Under the pieces are notes generated by a model, which was not told where the DNA came from, searched no databases, and worked only from the letters and a program-made list of their open reading frames with translations. A stretch of 9,071 bases of DNA from NCBI GenBank assembly GCA_900552085.1, contig URYB01000089.1, forward strand, positions 1 through 9,071, given 5' to 3'. A program made the translations under genes and the position numbers. The DNA is from an uncultured Lachnobacterium sp. (GTDB lineage: Bacteria > Bacillota > Clostridia > Lachnospirales > Lachnospiraceae). Below are positions 6,560 to 9,071 of the stretch, piece after piece; within the stretch, counting starts at the first letter, position 1; each line of letters begins with the position of its first letter.

Positions 6560-6997
6560 ATGAGTGACAAATATGACGCAATAAAAATTGATCATCAATT
6601 ATGCTTTCCACTGTATGCGTGTGCGAAGGAAATTGTAAGGAGATATAAGCCGTTTCTGGATGAAATTGATCTGACTTATACACAGTATATCGCAATGATG
6701 GTGCTGTGGGAGGAGAAAGAAATCAATGTCAAGGCGCTGGGGAAGCGGCTGTATCTTGACTCCGGGACGCTGACTCCGGTATTAAAACGGCTTGAGCAGA
6801 AAAATCTGATTTCCCGGCAGCGGGACAGTAAGGATGAGAGAAATTTAATCGTCCGCCTTACAACCGAAGGCGAACGATTAAAAGAAAAAGCGGTGGAGAT
6901 TCCATATAAGATGGCAGGCTGTGTGAAACTGGATGAAAAAGATGCTGCGGTTTTGTACCGGATTCTGCATGAGATGCTGCAGACGTTTGAGAGTTAG
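6560..6997 (+). CDS. ohrR: OhrR-type MarR family organic hydroperoxide sensor/repressor
   Basis: Dimeric winged-helix repressor that leaves DNA when its sensing cysteine is oxidised. 145 residues, like B. subtilis OhrR. Seen: DHQLCFPLYACAKEIVRRY with Cys15 at the exact OhrR position, and Tyr29 and Tyr40, the residues that hydrogen-bond Cys15 in B. subtilis OhrR. The winged helix follows with LGKRLYLDSGTLTPVLKRLE near 54-73 and the DERN wing near 85-88. A second cysteine, Cys21, follows closely; Cys115 is the third. Two nearby cysteines could permit disulfide-type (2-Cys) sensing, but Cys21 is not where known 2-Cys OhrR proteins have their partner. The ribosome binding site is weak (AGTAAG region), suggesting low expression, 11 bases after the TSCPD stop. 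Likely controls its own operon through the promoter at 5625. Confidence 0.9.
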   Translation: MSDKYDAIKIDHQLCFPLYACAKEIVRRYKPFLDEIDLTYTQYIAMMVLWEEKEINVKALGKRLYLDSGTLTPVLKRLEQKNLISRQRDSKDERNLIVRLTTEGERLKEKAVEIPYKMAGCVKLDEKDAAVLYRILHEMLQTFES

Positions 6998-7008
6998 GGA
7001 GGTAGTTT

Positions 7009-7116
7009 ATGTTTCGACCAATGAGAAGAAAAGCAAAAGAAATCAGCACAGAGGCCGCAAAACAGCTATTGTACAGCGAGCACCGTGGTATTTTTGCAGT
7101 AAAGAAAGTCTTGTAG
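7009..7116 (+). pseudogene. N-terminal stub of a pyridoxamine 5'-phosphate oxidase-like flavoprotein
   Basis: ATG 7009 follows GGAGG at 6998-7002, which touches the ohrR stop. The 35-residue product starts MFRPMRRKAKEIS, then EAAKQLL and RGIFAV, the opening of FMN-binding PNPOx-like proteins in Clostridia (remembered form MRRKdrels...LL..g..GvLA). After RGIFAV the sequence becomes KKVL and stops; the rest of the split barrel (about 120 residues) is missing. It was probably the fourth gene of the peroxide-response operon. Family call rests on a short match. Confidence 0.55.
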
Positions 7117-7130
7117 CCAGATGTTCACGC

Positions 7131-7149
7131 GGATTCGCAGGCGAATTTT
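7131..7149 (+). terminator. Weak terminator-like hairpin
   Basis: GGATTCG (7131-7137) pairs with CGAATTT (7142-7148) around CAGG, ending in four T. Two of the seven pairs are G-T. It could close the ohrR operon, but it is weak. Confidence 0.3.
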
Positions 7150-7152
7150 CAG

Positions 7153-7181
7153 CATAACCGATTGCCAGAATGCTGTATACT
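7153..7181 (+). promoter_or_regulatory. Candidate promoter before the ATPase gene
   Basis: TATACT at 7176-7181 is a good -10, but the -35 at 17 bases spacing (CATAAC, 7153-7158) is poor. Offered because the ATPase gene is otherwise without an obvious promoter. Confidence 0.3.
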
Positions 7182-7205
7182 ATACATAGCATTTCATTTT
7201 TCGGT

Positions 7206-7213
7206 TTGGAGGA
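7206..7213 (+). promoter_or_regulatory. Ribosome binding site deciding the ATPase start at 7222
   Basis: TTGGAGGA; GGAGG is 9 bases before ATG 7222. It overlaps ATG 7213, ruling that start out, and TTG 7162 has no such site. Confidence 0.65.
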
Positions 7214-7221
7214 TGTTGTGT

Positions 7222-8012
7222 ATGTTTTATGGAAGAGAAAACGAAAGAAAAAAACTGTGTACAATGTTTCATTCAGACGGTCAGATGATTTCCATGATTT
7301 ATGGAAGATGGCGGATCGGGAAAAGTGAGTTAATTAAGCAGGTACTGAAAGAAACAGATATAAAAAGCGTTTACTATGAATGTAAACAAACCACAGAGCA
7401 GAATAATGTAGACAGTTTGGCGGAACTGATCGGAGAGGCATTTGATTTTCCGAAACCGGCATTTGAAAATATGGAAGATCTGCTGTGTTTTCTGTTCAAA
7501 AAATCAGAAAAAGAACCGATGATTTTGGTTTTGGATGAATATCCATATTTACGGGAAAATTCAAAGGGGCTTGACAGTGTGCTGCAATCGGTCATAGACC
7601 ATTATAAGGATACTTCCAATTTGAAACTGATTGTCTGTGGCTCTTATGTGGATACGATGAAAGCGCTTCTGGAAAGACAGAATCCACTGTATGGAAGAAT
7701 TGACCTTACGTTGAATCTGAAACCAATGGATTACTATGACTCTGCATTGTTTTATCCTGAATTTTCAGAGGAAGATAAGGTAAGATTGTTTAGTGTGTTT
7801 GGTGGAATTCCGTATTATAATCGGCTGATTGATGCAAAAAAAAGTGTGCGGGAGAATATTATAGAGCTTATCGCCTCATCCGGGGCACGTCTGGAAAATG
7901 AGGTAGCAATGTACCTGAATTCAGAATTTCTAAAATTACAAATGCAAATGAAGTTTTTGAAACACTTGCAAAAGAAGCTCCCATTAACGATGAAAACAAC
8001 CGGAAAAAATGA
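7222..8012 (+). pseudogene. Broken AAA ATPase gene (Arch_ATPase/DUF234 type)
   Basis: Intact relatives are P-loop ATPases of about 450-480 residues with an N-terminal ATPase, a winged helix and a C-terminal nuclease-like DUF234 domain; their role is poorly known. Seen: start MFYGREN, Walker A GRWRIGKS at residues 28-35 (family GRRRIGKT; Trp in place of Arg), Walker B ILVLDEYPYL with Asp105-Glu106, sensor-like LIVCGS, PLYGR, and FGGIPYYN. The frame is good to NSEF at about 7929. From 7926 the family motif ISKITNANEVF is in another frame, which a missing base in the GAATTT run at 7924-7929 explains. That frame then jumps from ETLAK to EAPINDENNRKK and stops at TGA 8010-8012. From memory, about 40 residues of winged helix belong between those two segments and more than 100 residues should follow. 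The original frame instead reads on to 8229 into permease sequence. Not functional as a full protein. Confidence 0.7.
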
Positions 8013-8015
8013 AAA

Positions 8016-9071
8016 ATATATGGTTGTTTCCCGGTTGATGGGGGACAGGGGATGGAAAACCTTCTATATGACAATCTTACAGCCACTGATGGGAACCCTT
8101 GCGGCGGCATTTATCCAGTCGTTTTTCCTGTGCTTTATCGATTTCGGTATTCCGGCATCGGTTGGTGGAAAATATGCTATCTGGAAAAATACAATATCCG
8201 GTATAACAAAATTTCATCGATGGAATTAAAGAAAAACCGGGGAAGAGATGTATTTTTCAGTGGGGCAAGTATGGTGATATGTGTTGCAGTGCTTTCCATT
8301 TTTGCGGTAATCTTTATCATCCCGTTTGTCAGTGACTGGCCGTATCAGCTTTCATTTTCCTTAGATCATGTGAAAGCAGTGTTCATGGATGAAGGTTTGT
8401 CTTCTGTATATAAAAATTCACTTATTGTAGCGCTTTTAACGGCGCTGATCGGAACATTGGTTTCTTACGGAGCTGCAATTGTGACAGCGCGCAGTACCGT
8501 AAGTGAAAAAATCAAGCGAGTGATCGAATCGATCGCGCTGGTTACCAATACAATTCCGGGTATGGTACTTGGTCTTGCGTTTTTGTTCGCATTTTCCGGA
8601 ACCAGTTTACAGAGTACATTTTTAATTCTCATTATCTGTAACGTGATTCATTTTTTCTCGACACCGTATCTGATGATGAAAAGTTCTCTCGAAAAGATGA
8701 ATGCTTCGTGGGAGACCACAGCGATGCTGATGGGAGATCACTGGATTCAGACGATTATCCGCGTGGTGACACCGAACGCATTTTCCACGATTGTGGAGGT
8801 GTTCAGTTACTATTTTATCAATGCAATGGTGACGGTTTCCGCGGTAATCTTTATCGCCGGAGCGCGTACGATGGTCATTACGACAAAGATCAAGGAATTG
8901 CAGTATTACAACAAATTTAATGAGGTATTTGTACTTTCCCTGCTGATGCTGGTTACCAATCTTGCGGTCAAAGCAGTATTTGGGATTTTGGCAAATAGAA
9001 AAACTTCGAAAGAAAACAAAAAGGAGAATAAGAAAATGTCAACAGAAATGCAAATAATGGAGCTTATATCA
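8016..9071 (+). pseudogene. Rearranged ABC transporter permease (2-aminoethylphosphonate/iron PhnV/AfuB type), runs off the window
   Basis: Intact relatives have two permease halves (about 550 residues) and import a small oxyanion or chelate across the inner membrane with an ATPase and a binding protein. Seen: the end of the first half in one frame, SRLMGDRGWKTFY (an EAA loop) then FFLCFIDFGIPASVGGKY, to about 8180. Then in another frame YLEKYNIRYNKISSMELKKN at about 8178-8237 begins the second half, continuous to the window end. The second half has hydrophobic spans starting near residues encoded at 8271, 8415, 8526, 8610, 8790 and 8928, and its own EAA loop ETTAMLMGDHW near 8712-8744. About 150 N-terminal residues and a segment of perhaps 40 residues between the halves are missing (lengths from memory). 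No usable ribosome binding site precedes ATG 8220 or ATG 8271. Substrate class is uncertain. Confidence 0.65.
9021..9071 (+). other. Possible ribosome binding site and start of a next gene at the window edge
   Basis: AAGGAG (9021-9026) lies 9 bases before ATG 9036, and 12 codons follow to the window end. The ATG is in the same frame as the permease with no stop between. Either the permease simply continues with a lysine-rich tail, or a new gene starts and the stop of the permease is lost. Too short to name. Confidence 0.3.

Noticed and set aside
6933..7157. Plus-strand 74-codon frame across the end of ohrR
   Set aside because: It overlaps the ohrR 3' end out of frame, has no ribosome binding site and its translation is low-complexity in Arg and Lys; the PNPOx-like stub frame is better supported.
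7162..7221. Start of the ATPase gene at TTG 7162
   Set aside because: The extra residues do not resemble the family, whose proteins start MFYGRE; the ribosome binding site serves ATG 7222.
8708..8920. 70-codon frame within the permease region
   Set aside because: It is out of phase with the permease second half, which carries the EAA loop and membrane spans.

Overview
The window looks like chromosomal DNA of an anaerobic low-G+C Firmicute, most likely a gut Lachnospiraceae-type Clostridia. The basis is A+T-rich coding sequence, strong AGGAGG-type ribosome binding sites, TTG starts, and family members typical of that group (a stand-alone TSCPD protein, an OhrR-type MarR regulator, a DUF234-type AAA ATPase). 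All genes recognised are on the + strand; the minus-strand open frames are shadows. No RNA gene, CRISPR array, transposase or attachment site was seen.

Region 1 (about 52-4644) is a tight operon: a NifH-like iron protein, a NifD-like and a NifK-like component 1 protein, then cysK and a terminator. The NifH-like protein keeps its P-loop and both [4Fe-4S] cysteines, but its 5' end has no ordinary start codon. The NifD-like protein has one cysteine in its whole length; the NifK-like protein keeps three at P-cluster positions. The FeMo-cofactor cysteine is lost and no cofactor-assembly gene is present. This is therefore probably not a nitrogenase but a nitrogenase-like reductase with one simple Fe-S cluster. 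Its link to cysteine synthase suggests a job in sulfur supply. This is the most interesting system in the window.

Region 2 (4645-5596) holds a promoter and leader, a truncated gene that looks like the N-terminus of a radical SAM protein cut at its first cluster cysteine, a pair of diverged hairpin-forming repeats at the cut, and a strong terminator.

Region 3 (5625-7116) is a peroxide-response operon: promoter, candidate operator, glutathione-peroxidase-type thiol peroxidase, a four-cysteine TSCPD protein, an OhrR-type repressor with its sensing Cys15, and a 35-codon stub of a pyridoxamine 5'-phosphate oxidase-like flavoprotein.

Region 4 (7117-9071) is degenerate. An AAA ATPase gene carries a frameshift and an apparent loss of its winged-helix segment, then runs into the middle of a two-domain ABC permease gene (2-aminoethylphosphonate/iron type). 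That permease has its own internal deletion and frame change, and its second half runs off the window end. Five truncated or joined genes in 9 kb point either to real genome decay or to assembly joins. The sequence alone cannot separate these.
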